DNA of 64,000 bases from Sporosarcina sp. ZBG7A (GTDB taxonomy: Bacteria > Bacillota > Bacilli > Bacillales_A > Planococcaceae): contig NZ_JWIB01000013.1 of NCBI RefSeq assembly GCF_000813425.1, forward strand, positions 1 to 64,000, in the 5' to 3' direction. Positions 53,893 through 63,301 of the stretch are shown one piece after another; position 1 is the stretch's first letter, and the number at the start of each line of letters is the position of its first letter. Below the pieces are notes generated by a model. The model had not been told where the DNA came from and did not search any database. It saw only the letters and a list, made by a program, of their open reading frames with translations. The translations under genes and the position numbers were made by a program.

Positions 53893-53940
53893 CAAAAAAT
53901 CCCCATCCTGACCGTTTCATAAACGGCCCGACCGGGGATC
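53893..53940 (-). terminator. Intrinsic terminator of the abg operon
   Basis: ATCCCCGGTCGGGCCGTTT pairs with AAACGGTCAGGATGGGGAT (bulges allowed), then six T on the minus strand. Confidence 0.85.
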
Positions 53941-53947
53941 TGTTATT

Positions 53948-55234
53948 CTATTCTCTACCATTCAAAGCAAGTACAGTCCGATACAATACATCGACTGCCA
54001 CTGGCAATGTATCTTCCTTAATGTCAAAGCGTTCGTTGTGATGACCCGCTGCGAGCTCTGTACCAAAAATACAGTACGTCGCCTGGCCGTGATTCTTTTT
54101 CACGCTTTCCATAAAGTAGGTCGCGTCCTCAGAACCTGCAGATGCATTATCAGCATTGTGCACTTTCGTAATACCCATCGTCTCATTTGCTACTGCACCG
54201 ACCATTGCGGCCAGACCTTCTGAGCATTTGCAACTGATAGCCTCACCGACGATGTCGATTGAACACTCCACGTCATACATGACAGCCGCACCACGCAGTA
54301 CGTTTTCTGCTTGACTGCGAATGAAGTCATTCACAGCGGAAGTTTCACCGCGAGTCTCTAATTTCATAGATGCCGTATCTGCAATGACGTTACGTCCACC
54401 GCCACCTTTGAGTTCACCAACATTCACACGAGACGTTCCTCCTGAGTGACGAGAAATCGCGTGCAAATTCAACGTTGCGCTGGCAGCTGCGAGTAACGCG
54501 TTCTTCCCTTCTTCCGGCTGCGCTCCTGCGTGAGATGCACGTCCTTTGAAAGTCACATCCATTTTCGTAGACGCCATAAATCCGTTCGCCGCTGAAACAA
54601 ACTCACCGTGCGGAACACCTGTGCCGATGTGGATTGCAATGAAGAAATCCGCATCATCGACCACACCTGCTTCTGTCATCGATTTCGCACCGCGAGCCCC
54701 TTCTTCAGCCGGTTGGAATACAATGCGAATTGTTCCGTTAACGCTTTCCGGATCTTCCGCTACCAGTGTCGCAAGCCCAAGTCCTATTGTCGTATGTGCA
54801 TCATGTCCACACGCATGCATGGAGCCTTCTGCGATGGAGCGGAAACCAAGTTTGCCAGGAACGTGTTCATCATCTGTAGATTCAACTATCGGTAACGCAT
54901 CCATATCAACACGAAACACAGTGACAGGCCCTGGACGTCCTGAATCCCATTCCGCGACAACACCTGTAAATCCTTCTTCAAAATAAGGCAAGAACTCTTC
55001 GACTGCTCCATTTTCAGCAGCCCACTGTACATGAGCTGCAATCTGTTCATCTGAAGGTTTACCTAATATTTCATCTTCAACCATTACATCTTTTCCGAGT
55101 CGGACATCAAATCCGAGACGCGTCACTTCCGCTGCAACTATGGAAGCCGTCCGCATTTCCAAAAAACCTTGCTCAGGATGACGGTGCAAATCGCGTCGCC
55201 ATTCTGTTAGTTGTTCGTGTAACTTTACAACCAT
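53948..55234 (-). CDS. abgA: M20 amidohydrolase, AbgA-like (p-aminobenzoyl-glutamate hydrolase subunit A)
   Basis: 428 residues of the M20 metallopeptidase family. Metal-site motifs are HACGHDAHTTIG and QPAEEGARGA; the dimerisation domain begins SHAGAQPEEGKNAL. Length is close to Escherichia coli AbgA (436). It is third in an abgB-abgT-abgA operon, 18 bases after abgT, and would form a heteromer with the AbgB-like protein to release glutamate from p-aminobenzoyl-glutamate or a similar N-acyl amino acid. GGAGGGAG precedes the ATG. The substrate is inferred from the operon. Confidence 0.85.
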   Translation of the reverse strand: MVVKLHEQLTEWRRDLHRHPEQGFLEMRTASIVAAEVTRLGFDVRLGKDVMVEDEILGKPSDEQIAAHVQWAAENGAVEEFLPYFEEGFTGVVAEWDSGRPGPVTVFRVDMDALPIVESTDDEHVPGKLGFRSIAEGSMHACGHDAHTTIGLGLATLVAEDPESVNGTIRIVFQPAEEGARGAKSMTEAGVVDDADFFIAIHIGTGVPHGEFVSAANGFMASTKMDVTFKGRASHAGAQPEEGKNALLAAASATLNLHAISRHSGGTSRVNVGELKGGGGRNVIADTASMKLETRGETSAVNDFIRSQAENVLRGAAVMYDVECSIDIVGEAISCKCSEGLAAMVGAVANETMGITKVHNADNASAGSEDATYFMESVKKNHGQATYCIFGTELAAGHHNERFDIKEDTLPVAVDVLYRTVLALNGRE

Positions 55235-55252
55235 AATGCTCCCTCCTAACGG

Positions 55253-56776
55253 TTACTTCAAAAATGGTGTAACGCCTGGTCCGAATGGAATGCCTGCATA
55301 GAAGAATAACAGAATGAGCAAAATCCAAGCAATCAAGAAACAAATTGAGAATGGAAGCATTAGAGAAATGAGCGTTCCGATTCCTGCTTTTTTATCGTAT
55401 TTCTGCATGAATGTCAGAACGACAACCATGTAAGGTAATAGCGGAGTAATGATGTTTGTCGATGAATCGGCAACCCGATATGCGACTTGTGTAAATGCTG
55501 GGTGATAACCGAGTTGCATGAACAGTGGGACGAAAATCGGTGCTTCCAATGCCCACTTTGCAGATCCGGAGGTAATGAGGAAGTTCATAAGTGCCGTGAA
55601 AATAATGTAGCCAATAATGAGACCCATTCCAGTAAAGTTGATAGATTCTAAGAACATCGCTCCGTTTACTGCGATCCATGTTCCAATGTTTGACCATCCG
55701 AAGTAGGCAATGAATTGTGAAATCGCGAAGATCAGCACGATATAGCCTGACATGTCTTTCATAGACTCAGCCATATAACCCGCGATATCTTTTCCGCTCT
55801 TAATCTTCCCAACCGATATTCCGAATGTAATCCCTACTACTAAAAATAGGAATAGAATAATTGGAACAATCCCTGAGATGAACGGCGATGGAATCATTGT
55901 GCCACCTTCGCCTCGAAGCGGACTGTTTGGCCAAAAGATTCCTACTACAAGGATTGCAACATATAAGAGTCCTGCAATTACTGCGTTGCGTAAGGCTTTT
56001 CCTGACCGTGGATCTTCTTCTTCCACTTCCAATTCAACAGCATCGCCTTTGTATTTTCCTAAACGCGGCTCTATGAATTTAGATGTGATAAATCCTGCAA
56101 GCAATGTAAGCATGAATACAGAAACAATATTGAAATACCAGTTATCAACTGGAGTTACGATTATTGAGTCATCTACAATCTTCGCAGCTTCTGTTGAAAT
56201 ACCAGAAAGCAAAGCGTCCGTTCCAACGATGAATAGGTTCGCCGTAAATCCAGCACCCGCTGAAGCATAACCAACTGCTAGACCTGCGAGTGGGTGACGT
56301 CCTACTTTGTAGAAAATCATTGCAGCAAGCGGTGGAACAAGAAGCATCGCTGCGTCTGACGCAATGTTCCCCATAATCCCTACGAATGCGACCGCATATG
56401 TAAGCAACCAAGGGGGCGACTTCATAATCGATTTCTTTATAGCATAATCGAACAAGCCAACTTTTTCAGTAAGACCAATCCCTAGCATCATCGCAAGCAC
56501 GATACCAAGTGGTGCAAAGCCTGTAAAGTTCGTAATCATGGATTCTAGAATGTACTTTAATCCTTCACCCGAGAGTAAGTTGTTGATCGGCAATGTTTCT
56601 CCTGTACCTGGGTGCTTCACCGATGCGTCAAACAGACTGAAGATGAACGATGCAATCATGACCGCTACGGCCATGCCTACGAATAGAATAAACGGATCCG
56701 GTAAACGGTTCCCCACTCGTTCGATGCCGTTCAATGCTTTGTTAAAAAACCCCTTCTTTGCTGTTTCCACTCTCAT
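55253..56776 (-). CDS. abgT: AbgT-family transporter
   Basis: 507 residues, matching the 508 of Escherichia coli AbgT. About 13 membrane segments carry family blocks (NGIERVGNRLPDPFILFVGMA, NIASDAAMLLVPPLAAMIF, AGFTANLFIVGTDALLSGIS, ITSGSAKWALEAPIFVPL, YRVADSSTNIITPLLPYM). It imports p-aminobenzoyl-glutamate, a folate breakdown product, or in some members exports sulfonamides. It lies between the two M20 hydrolase genes that would process the cargo. Confidence 0.9.
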   Translation of the reverse strand: MRVETAKKGFFNKALNGIERVGNRLPDPFILFVGMAVAVMIASFIFSLFDASVKHPGTGETLPINNLLSGEGLKYILESMITNFTGFAPLGIVLAMMLGIGLTEKVGLFDYAIKKSIMKSPPWLLTYAVAFVGIMGNIASDAAMLLVPPLAAMIFYKVGRHPLAGLAVGYASAGAGFTANLFIVGTDALLSGISTEAAKIVDDSIIVTPVDNWYFNIVSVFMLTLLAGFITSKFIEPRLGKYKGDAVELEVEEEDPRSGKALRNAVIAGLLYVAILVVGIFWPNSPLRGEGGTMIPSPFISGIVPIILFLFLVVGITFGISVGKIKSGKDIAGYMAESMKDMSGYIVLIFAISQFIAYFGWSNIGTWIAVNGAMFLESINFTGMGLIIGYIIFTALMNFLITSGSAKWALEAPIFVPLFMQLGYHPAFTQVAYRVADSSTNIITPLLPYMVVVLTFMQKYDKKAGIGTLISLMLPFSICFLIAWILLILLFFYAGIPFGPGVTPFLK

Positions 56777-56790
56777 TCCCCCTATTCTTT

Positions 56791-58224
56791 TCAGCTACCG
56801 AGCGGTGAAGGCTGAACGCCTTCAGGTATCGGACATGTGTATGGATTTTCTTTGGCAAACTCGACAAACTCATCTCGAATCGGCGCCAGTAAATCTGTGT
56901 TTTCAAAAATTTTGAGTGCTGTGAGTGCCATGGATGCCCCTGCTCGCAGCATTCCTTTATGTGCATTTGACGATAACCCTTGGCTCGTCATCTGCCACGT
57001 ATGCAACGGTGTTCCTAGGGCTGATGTAGAAGTCGACAATTGTGCGGTCGGCAAAATCCAGCTAACATCCGATACGTCTGTAGACGCCGTCAAAATTTCA
57101 GTTGTAATTTCATAAGGTGCAATGCAATCCGAGACGTATTTCCCTAGGAATTCAGAACCATCCCCTACATAGCCAAACCCTTTCATCACGCCAAGGTAAT
57201 CTTTCTGCTCTGGCTTTGATAGCGATTCAAAGATTCCTTTTGCATACTCTTTTTCATCATCCGTCGGCGGCTCAATTCCGATTTCTTGTAAGCTTTCATA
57301 CAAAATCTCTTCAAGTGCCCGGTTCGGAATGTAGTTCGAGCAGGCTTTATCCACTTCAACGGTTACTTTAGTTTCCGTCATAAGGGCTGCTCCTTCTGCA
57401 ATTTTGTTCACTCGCTCAAACAAATCCATGACACGTTCTGTATTGACATCACGAACTAAGTACAACACTTCCGCATTCGCTTGAACGACGTTTGGTGCAA
57501 ATCCACCTGTATTCGTAATGGCATAGTGAATGCGTGCCTGGTCCGGCATATGCTCTCGCAAATATTGAACACCCGTATTCATGAGTTCAACAGCATCCAG
57601 TGCACTACGACCTAAATGCGGTGAGTTCGCGGCATGTGATGGTACACCTTTGAAACGGTAAAACACTTGAATGTTTGCAAGTGTGCTCAAACTCATAATG
57701 CTGTTTGTTGGTGATGGGTGCCAAGTGAGTGCAAGATCAGTTCCGTCAAATACTCCCTCACGCGCCATGAACGTCTTGCCGGAACCCCCTTCTTCCCCAG
57801 GACAACCGAAAAATTTCACAGTGCCTGGAAGCTTATGCTCTTCTAAATATGCTTTCGCTGCACATGCTGCCGCAAATGCACCGGTTCCGAGTAGATTATG
57901 TCCGCAACCATGACCAATATGACGCTCCCAGCGTTTTTCTTCGACAGAGCTCGGTTCCTGACTTAGCTCCGGCAACGCATCGAATTCTCCCAGAAATCCA
58001 ATGACTGGATGCCCTTGTCCAAAAGTCGCTGTGAATGCGGTTTCAATTCCGCCAACACCGCGTTCCACTATGAATCCTTGCCGCTCACATTGCTCAGCCA
58101 AGTACTTGGCTGATTCATATTCCTCAAAACGTGTTTCAGGATGATAAAAAATGTATTCGCTGACTTGTTCAAAATAAGTAGCATGCTGCTTTAAATAGTC
58201 TTTTGTGAATGCGTGCAAACTCAC
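56791..58224 (-). CDS. abgB: M20 amidohydrolase, AbgB-like (p-aminobenzoyl-glutamate hydrolase subunit B)
   Basis: 477 residues, near the 481 of Escherichia coli AbgB. Metal motifs are GHGCGHNLLG and FGCPGEEGGSGK; the dimer domain starts SHAANSPHLGRSALD. First gene of the operon, 14 bases before abgT. AAGGGGGAGAGG precedes the ATG. Promoter TTGACG, 17 bases, TACTAT lies at 58273-58301. Together with the AbgA-like protein it should form the amide hydrolase. Confidence 0.88.
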   Translation of the reverse strand: MSLHAFTKDYLKQHATYFEQVSEYIFYHPETRFEEYESAKYLAEQCERQGFIVERGVGGIETAFTATFGQGHPVIGFLGEFDALPELSQEPSSVEEKRWERHIGHGCGHNLLGTGAFAAACAAKAYLEEHKLPGTVKFFGCPGEEGGSGKTFMAREGVFDGTDLALTWHPSPTNSIMSLSTLANIQVFYRFKGVPSHAANSPHLGRSALDAVELMNTGVQYLREHMPDQARIHYAITNTGGFAPNVVQANAEVLYLVRDVNTERVMDLFERVNKIAEGAALMTETKVTVEVDKACSNYIPNRALEEILYESLQEIGIEPPTDDEKEYAKGIFESLSKPEQKDYLGVMKGFGYVGDGSEFLGKYVSDCIAPYEITTEILTASTDVSDVSWILPTAQLSTSTSALGTPLHTWQMTSQGLSSNAHKGMLRAGASMALTALKIFENTDLLAPIRDEFVEFAKENPYTCPIPEGVQPSPLGS

Positions 58225-58272
58225 TTGCCTCTCCCCCTTTAATATATTGAATACAAATAATAGACTGACTAT

Positions 58273-58301
58273 ATAGTAAATAGTATTTCAAGATTCGTCA
58301 A
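58273..58301 (-). promoter_or_regulatory. Promoter of the abg operon
   Basis: On the minus strand TTGACG, 17 bases, TACTAT, with the -10 overlapping a small palindrome (ACTATATAGT, 58268-58277) that could be an operator. Confidence 0.6.
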
Positions 58302-58423
58302 TACACGACATATAATTTGTTAAAAAATGATTATCAGAAAAGAAAAAGTAGAACTATTCATCCATCCTACTATTTTTTCAAGAAAGGTAGACCTTTAAAT
58401 TTCCCCTTTCAATAAATAAAGTG

Positions 58424-58475
58424 AAAAAAATAGAGCTGTCTCAAAAGTTCATGGAACAACATTTTGAGACAGCCT
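58424..58475 (-). terminator. Intrinsic terminator of the second YfcC gene
   Basis: A 12-bp perfect stem (GCTGTCTCAAAA / TTTTGAGACAGC) followed by a run of seven T on the minus strand. Confidence 0.85.
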
Positions 58476-58542
58476 ATTCCGAGTTTTGTGTATCAAGTTA
58501 GTAATTGAAACGAACTACCGTCAAGGGGATTCTGCTTCCAGG

Positions 58543-59946
58543 TTACATCGGACCCCAATTAATCAGTACGCCTATAATAAGGAAGATAATTCCCAGGACA
58601 GTCCAAATCAGTAACAGTGGGAAAACGAAGCGCACCCATTTCGTCCATGAGATTCCTGCGATCGCTAAGTTTGCCATAAGAATCCCTGAAGTTGGTGTGA
58701 TGACGTTTGTAAACCCGTCTCCCATTTTGTATGCCTGAACTGCTACTTGACGAGGAATTTCCATCAAGTCGGCGAGCGGAGTCATGATTGGCATGACGAT
58801 AACTGCCTGACCACTTCCTGATGAAACGAGAATATTAAACAATTCGTTTGCTATGAACATGACCACAGCACCGCTGACACTTGTAAATGGAGTCATTACG
58901 TGCGCCATTCCATTAACGATGGTGTCCAGAATGTTCCCTTTTTCAAGAACAACAACGATTGAACGAGCCATACCAATAATCATGGCACCATAGACTAATC
59001 CTTTCGCACCCTCGAAGAACTCTAAAACTAATCGATTTGGTGTTAATTTTGCAATGATTGCAGTTCCGACAGCAATGATTAAGAAAATAGCTGCCATTTC
59101 ATTTAGTGACCACTCGAATTTAAATACGCCGAATACATAGGTAGCGATACCTAAGACCAGCCAGATAAGTACTAACTTATGAGTGCCTGTAATTTCGACT
59201 TCTTTATTTAACTCATCACGTTCTTCAATTTTCGGAAATGGGTTTGAGCCCAATACACTTTTCGAAGGATCTTTTTTAATCTTTTTCACATACCAAGAGA
59301 CATACAGTATTGTCGTTAATAGAATGACGATATAAATAATAATACGATATCCGATTCCTGAGAATAAGGGCAACTGAGCAATTTGTTGTGCAGTCCCTGT
59401 TGTCAGTGGATCTAGAAATGCCGTATTAAATCCTGCGTATGCTCCCAAGTAAATAATTGAGACACCCACTACAGCATCTAACTTCATCGACCTCGCTAAA
59501 ATGATTCCAATAGGGATGAACGCAATAACGGCATTTACGATAATTCCTAAAGTTCCGAAAATAGAAAACAGAACCATTACAATTGTGATCAAGACAAGCT
59601 CTTTGTTCTTCGTCTTCTCAATCGTTTTTAAAATCATGGCGTCAATCGCGCCTGTCGATTCAATAACTGCAAACGAGCCGCCAATGATTAACACTAAAAA
59701 GATTAGTGGCGCAGAACTGATCATTCCTTCCTGTATCGCAAGAAATACATCAATGAGACTGGCCGGTGTGCTGGCAACCTGTTCGTATCCATCCGGAACG
59801 ACAACTGTAACTCCATCAACTTCCTCCCGTTGAAACTCCCCTGCTGGAATGATATACGTCAAAACAGCCATAAGTGCCAGTATTAAAAAGAGAATTACGT
59901 ATGCATCTGGAATGCCTATCTTTCTTTTCCGCTTTTCTTTCTCCAT
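58543..59946 (-). CDS. YfcC-family membrane transporter, second paralogue
   Basis: 467 residues from ATG 59946 (AAAGGGG upstream), with about 12 membrane helices. It shares the YfcC blocks with the protein at 18413-19819: LTYIIPAGEFQREE, GYDRI-like linker, SSGSGQAVIVMPIMTPL and GDGFTNVITPTSGILMA. Its gene is divergent from an RpiR/M20/racemase operon through overlapping promoters at 59982-60022, so the cargo is probably an N-acyl amino acid or dipeptide used by those enzymes (inference). Confidence 0.82.
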   Translation of the reverse strand: MEKEKRKRKIGIPDAYVILFLILALMAVLTYIIPAGEFQREEVDGVTVVVPDGYEQVASTPASLIDVFLAIQEGMISSAPLIFLVLIIGGSFAVIESTGAIDAMILKTIEKTKNKELVLITIVMVLFSIFGTLGIIVNAVIAFIPIGIILARSMKLDAVVGVSIIYLGAYAGFNTAFLDPLTTGTAQQIAQLPLFSGIGYRIIIYIVILLTTILYVSWYVKKIKKDPSKSVLGSNPFPKIEERDELNKEVEITGTHKLVLIWLVLGIATYVFGVFKFEWSLNEMAAIFLIIAVGTAIIAKLTPNRLVLEFFEGAKGLVYGAMIIGMARSIVVVLEKGNILDTIVNGMAHVMTPFTSVSGAVVMFIANELFNILVSSGSGQAVIVMPIMTPLADLMEIPRQVAVQAYKMGDGFTNVITPTSGILMANLAIAGISWTKWVRFVFPLLLIWTVLGIIFLIIGVLINWGPM

Positions 59947-59981
59947 CAAAACACCCCTTTCTGAATTGTCGTAACATTTCG

Positions 59982-60022
59982 TTGACTAACACTATAGTAA
60001 AGCTTATAATTCATTTTGACAA
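59982..60022. promoter_or_regulatory. Overlapping divergent promoters, yfcC and the RpiR operon
   Basis: Plus strand: TTGACT (59982-59987), 17 bases, TATAAT (60005-60010), an almost perfect SigA promoter. Minus strand: TTGTCA (60017-60022), 17 bases, TACTAT (59994-59999). An inverted repeat CTTATAA / TTATAAG (60003-60009 and 60030-60036) spans the region and is a candidate site for the RpiR-family regulator. Confidence 0.7.
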
Positions 60023-60060
60023 TAATAATTTATAAGATTCATTCGAAAGTTGGAGAGTTC

Positions 60061-60876
60061 ATGGACTTTAAAGAAAAAACAAAGGCGGCGTATCCAGATT
60101 TAACCTCAGGCTTAAAAAAGGTCGCTGAAGCTTTATTAATTAACCCAATTATGTTTGCAACACATCCAGCAAAAAAGATTGCAAGTTTAATTGACGTTAG
60201 TGAAACGATGATTATCCGGTTCGCAAAATCAATTGGCTATCCTGGTTTTGGAACACTACAGACCGAAATCCAGAGAAGTCTTCTGTCGCTCACGCCACCA
60301 AGTGGAGTCGAACCCCACGCCGTTTCCGATCCTTATTCAGGAGTGATGGAAAGCGATAGTAAAAATATTGCTCAAATCGCAAACCAATTAGATTGGAAGA
60401 CCACGGAAGCAGTTGTAGACCATTTATCCGCTTCTGCTTCTGTGAAAATAGTTGGTTATTACCAATCTTATGCCTATGCCCATTGGTTCTCTTTTTTACT
60501 CAATAGTTTACTGGGCAATACATCGCTCTATCATCCGGAGACTGAAATTGGTATTTCTACTTCCGGTAAAGAGAACTGCGTCGTACTTTTTTCATTCTAT
60601 CGGTATGCGCTTGGTTCAATCCGACTAGCAAAAGAAGCGAAAGAGCGAGAGAACACCGTTATTATCATTACGGATTCGCTCGTGAGTCCGGCCAATGAGT
60701 TTGCAGATTATACCCTTGTCATACCGATTTCCCAGAAATCGATTTTGGAAAAGGGACCTGTGACGTTTTCATTTTTGAACAGCATCCTTCTTCATATTGC
60801 CAAGAAAAATGGAAAGCTTAGTTTTGTAAACCCGACGAGCAATTATTTCATCAATGAAGACACTGATAAAAATTGA
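60061..60876 (+). CDS. RpiR/MurR-family transcriptional regulator
   Basis: 271 residues from ATG 60061, preceded by TTGGAGAG; the frame opens 45 bases earlier without a site. The N-terminal helix-turn-helix (ATHPAKKIASLIDVSETMII, RFAKSIGYPGF) is followed by a SIS domain (about 115-255) that is more diverged than in MurR. The usual GxGxS phosphosugar loop reads VKIVGYYQSYAYAHW, so the effector may not be a sugar phosphate. It heads an operon with an M20 amidohydrolase and a racemase and is divergent from a YfcC gene; likely their regulator. Confidence 0.82.
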   Translation: MDFKEKTKAAYPDLTSGLKKVAEALLINPIMFATHPAKKIASLIDVSETMIIRFAKSIGYPGFGTLQTEIQRSLLSLTPPSGVEPHAVSDPYSGVMESDSKNIAQIANQLDWKTTEAVVDHLSASASVKIVGYYQSYAYAHWFSFLLNSLLGNTSLYHPETEIGISTSGKENCVVLFSFYRYALGSIRLAKEAKERENTVIIITDSLVSPANEFADYTLVIPISQKSILEKGPVTFSFLNSILLHIAKKNGKLSFVNPTSNYFINEDTDKN

Positions 60877-60890
60877 AAAGGAGTTTTAAA

Positions 60891-62024
60891 ATGACCTCAT
60901 TCAGCAAAGAGAAAGTATCCGAAACATTCGCTCACTTACATGCTAATCCTGAATTGAGCTGGAAAGAGATTAAAACGACAGAATTTGTTAAACAAAAGCT
61001 AGAAGAAGCTGGCTGCAAGGTTCGTGTCTTCGAGGATTGCACAGGAGTTATTGGGGATATTGGGAGTTTTGACAAAGGGAATCTAATCATCGCTTTAAGA
61101 GCGGACATGGATGCTCTATGGCAAGAAGTCGATGGAAAGCTTCAGGCGAATCATTCATGTGGTCATGACGCCCATATGACCATGGTTCTAGGGGTACTCT
61201 GGAGACTGAAAGACACTCCTGAGTTACTTGAAAATATGGGCGTCCGCTTCATATTCCAGCCTGCTGAAGAAGTCGGCGCCGGAGCGTTGAAACTTGTCGA
61301 ACACGGTGTCGTGGATGACGTAGATTATTATTACGGGATCCATTTGCGTCCTTTCCAAGAAACAGAAAACGGTAAGGCAGCCTCAGCTATTATTCATGGC
61401 GCGACCGGTTCTATTGAATTGGAGGTGCGCGGGGATGATGCACACGGAGCACGTCCACATTTGAATTCGAATTCGATAGAGGTAGGAACGTACTTAGTGA
61501 ACGCCATTCATACGATCTATCTAGATCCTACAATTCCACATTCAGCAAAAGTCACTCGTTTCCAAGCGGGAGGACTAAATACCAATATCATTCCCGGTAA
61601 CGCCTCATTGGCAATAGACATTCGAGCTCAAACGAACGAGCTGATGGAAGAGTTACAAAAGAAAGTATACGCAGTGATCGACTCTGCAAATGAGCTGTTT
61701 GAATCTAGTGTGAAAATCACTAATGAGCATGGAATTGCAGCAGCTTGCGTAGATGCTGATGCACAAAAAATCGCACAGCGTGCAATTGAAATGAGCCTTG
61801 GTAAGGAAAATACTGTAGAGCCCATTCTTACACCAGGTGGAGACGATTTCCACTTTTACACCATCAAAAAGCCGCATTTAAAGGCAACAATGATCGGGCT
61901 AGGTTGTAATTTATCGCCCGGTCTCCATCACCCAAATATGACATTTGATAGAGATGCGATGTACAACGGCATTGACATCTTGACGACCATTGTCAAACTA
62001 CACGCTGAAGGAGGCGTTGAATGA
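60891..62024 (+). CDS. M20 amidohydrolase (N-acyl-amino acid deacylase-like)
   Basis: 377 residues from ATG 60891, which has AAAAGGAG seven bases upstream. Zinc motifs are HSCGHDAHMTM and FQPAEEVGAGA; the dimer domain includes DDAHGARPHLNSNS. A C-terminal TPGGDDFHFY block supplies the last ligand. Related enzymes hydrolyse N-acetyl, N-succinyl or N-benzoyl amino acids. Its TGA overlaps the racemase start (ATGA), so translation is coupled. A role as desuccinylase for the racemase product is inferred from the known NSAR pathway. Confidence 0.85.
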   Translation: MTSFSKEKVSETFAHLHANPELSWKEIKTTEFVKQKLEEAGCKVRVFEDCTGVIGDIGSFDKGNLIIALRADMDALWQEVDGKLQANHSCGHDAHMTMVLGVLWRLKDTPELLENMGVRFIFQPAEEVGAGALKLVEHGVVDDVDYYYGIHLRPFQETENGKAASAIIHGATGSIELEVRGDDAHGARPHLNSNSIEVGTYLVNAIHTIYLDPTIPHSAKVTRFQAGGLNTNIIPGNASLAIDIRAQTNELMEELQKKVYAVIDSANELFESSVKITNEHGIAAACVDADAQKIAQRAIEMSLGKENTVEPILTPGGDDFHFYTIKKPHLKATMIGLGCNLSPGLHHPNMTFDRDAMYNGIDILTTIVKLHAEGGVE

Positions 62025-63172
62025 TGCAATCTATCCATATTAAAGAGGTAATTCTCCACCATACGAAGGTATCGCTAATTGCCCCATTTACAACGAGTTT
62101 TGGAACAATGGAGCAAAAAGATGTTTGCCTAGTCGAAGTAGTAGATGATACAGGGGTTTCCGGCTGGGGAGAAACCGTTACAAGTAACGAGCCTTATTAT
62201 AATGAAGAGACTACCGCAACAACCGTTTACATGTTGAAAGAATTTCTTATCCCTCGTATGTTGAAGAAAGAGATTTCTCATCCTAACGAAGTACACGATA
62301 TGCTGTCGTTTGTTAGAAGAAATAATATTGCAAAAGCGGCGATTGAGACTGCAATTTGGGATGTATTCGCTAAGAAAAATCATACATCCATTGCAAAGTT
62401 ACTCGGTGGATCACAAACAGAAATTGCAGTGGGTAAGAGCATCGGTATTCAAGACACTCCTGCTAAATTGGTTGAAAAGGTCCGAGAGTTTGTTGATGAA
62501 GGTTTTAAAAAAATTAAAGTGAAGATTAAGCCTGGAGCAGACATAGCATATCTAAAAGCTGTTCGCGATGCATTCCCAACTATCCCTTTGATGGCGGATG
62601 CAAACTCAGCTTATACACTTAAAGATATCGACCACTTAAAAGAGTTGGACTCCCTGAACCTTATGATGATTGAACAACCTCTAAGCCATGACGACATTGT
62701 GGATCACCGGATCTTACAAAAAGAACTCACAACTCCTGTCTGTTTAGACGAGAGCGTTCACTCACTTGACGATGCGCGTAAGGCGATTGAATTAGGCAGC
62801 TGTAAAATCATTAACATTAAGATTGGACGCGTCGGTGGCTTATATGAAGCAAAACGTATTCATGATTTATGTATGGAACATGACATTCCCGTTTGGTGTG
62901 GAGGAATGCTAGAAACAGGGATTGGACGTGCGCACAACATCCAGCTAACTACGTTAAAAAACTTCACGATTCCCGGTGACACAGCGCCATCAGCACATTA
63001 TTGGAAAGAAGACATCGTGACACCGGAAATTGTAATGAATCACGGTATCATTCAAGTTCCTTCCGGAGATGGAATTGGGTACGAAGTGGATCGGGATAAA
63101 CTGAGCAAGGTATTGATCAGTTCTGAACGTATTACTGAAGTTGATACGACTCATCCAATACCTAGTGCGTGA
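62021..63172 (+). CDS. Enolase-superfamily N-acylamino acid racemase / o-succinylbenzoate synthase-like enzyme
   Basis: 383 residues. The barrel carries the MLE-subgroup signature: KVKIKPG (catalytic Lys pair KxK), MADANSAY, MIEQPL and CLDES (metal ligands Asp, Glu, Asp), and KIGRVGG (second Lys). CGGMLETGIGRAHN is typical of the NSAR/OSBS group. No menaquinone genes are nearby and an M20 deacylase gene is coupled, so N-succinyl- or N-acyl-amino acid racemisation is more likely than menaquinone synthesis. GGAGGCG precedes tandem ATG codons. Confidence 0.82.
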   Translation: MMQSIHIKEVILHHTKVSLIAPFTTSFGTMEQKDVCLVEVVDDTGVSGWGETVTSNEPYYNEETTATTVYMLKEFLIPRMLKKEISHPNEVHDMLSFVRRNNIAKAAIETAIWDVFAKKNHTSIAKLLGGSQTEIAVGKSIGIQDTPAKLVEKVREFVDEGFKKIKVKIKPGADIAYLKAVRDAFPTIPLMADANSAYTLKDIDHLKELDSLNLMMIEQPLSHDDIVDHRILQKELTTPVCLDESVHSLDDARKAIELGSCKIINIKIGRVGGLYEAKRIHDLCMEHDIPVWCGGMLETGIGRAHNIQLTTLKNFTIPGDTAPSAHYWKEDIVTPEIVMNHGIIQVPSGDGIGYEVDRDKLSKVLISSERITEVDTTHPIPSA

Positions 63173-63237
63173 CTGGTTGATAAAGACTGTCCAGATTGTC
63201 AGTAGAAACTGATCCATGTGACAACCTATTCTTTTGA

Positions 63238-63267
63238 CAACACAATTCATCTAGATGAATTGTGTTG
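63238..63267. repeat. 30-bp perfect palindrome after the racemase gene
   Basis: Arms CAACACAATTCATCT and AGATGAATTGTGTTG meet without a loop. There is no following T-run on the plus strand, so it is a weak candidate for a terminator; it could be a protein site or a hairpin end-stabiliser. Confidence 0.7.
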
Positions 63268-63301
63268 AAGGGAATTTCAAAACTATAGATTAAGAAGTCA
63301 C

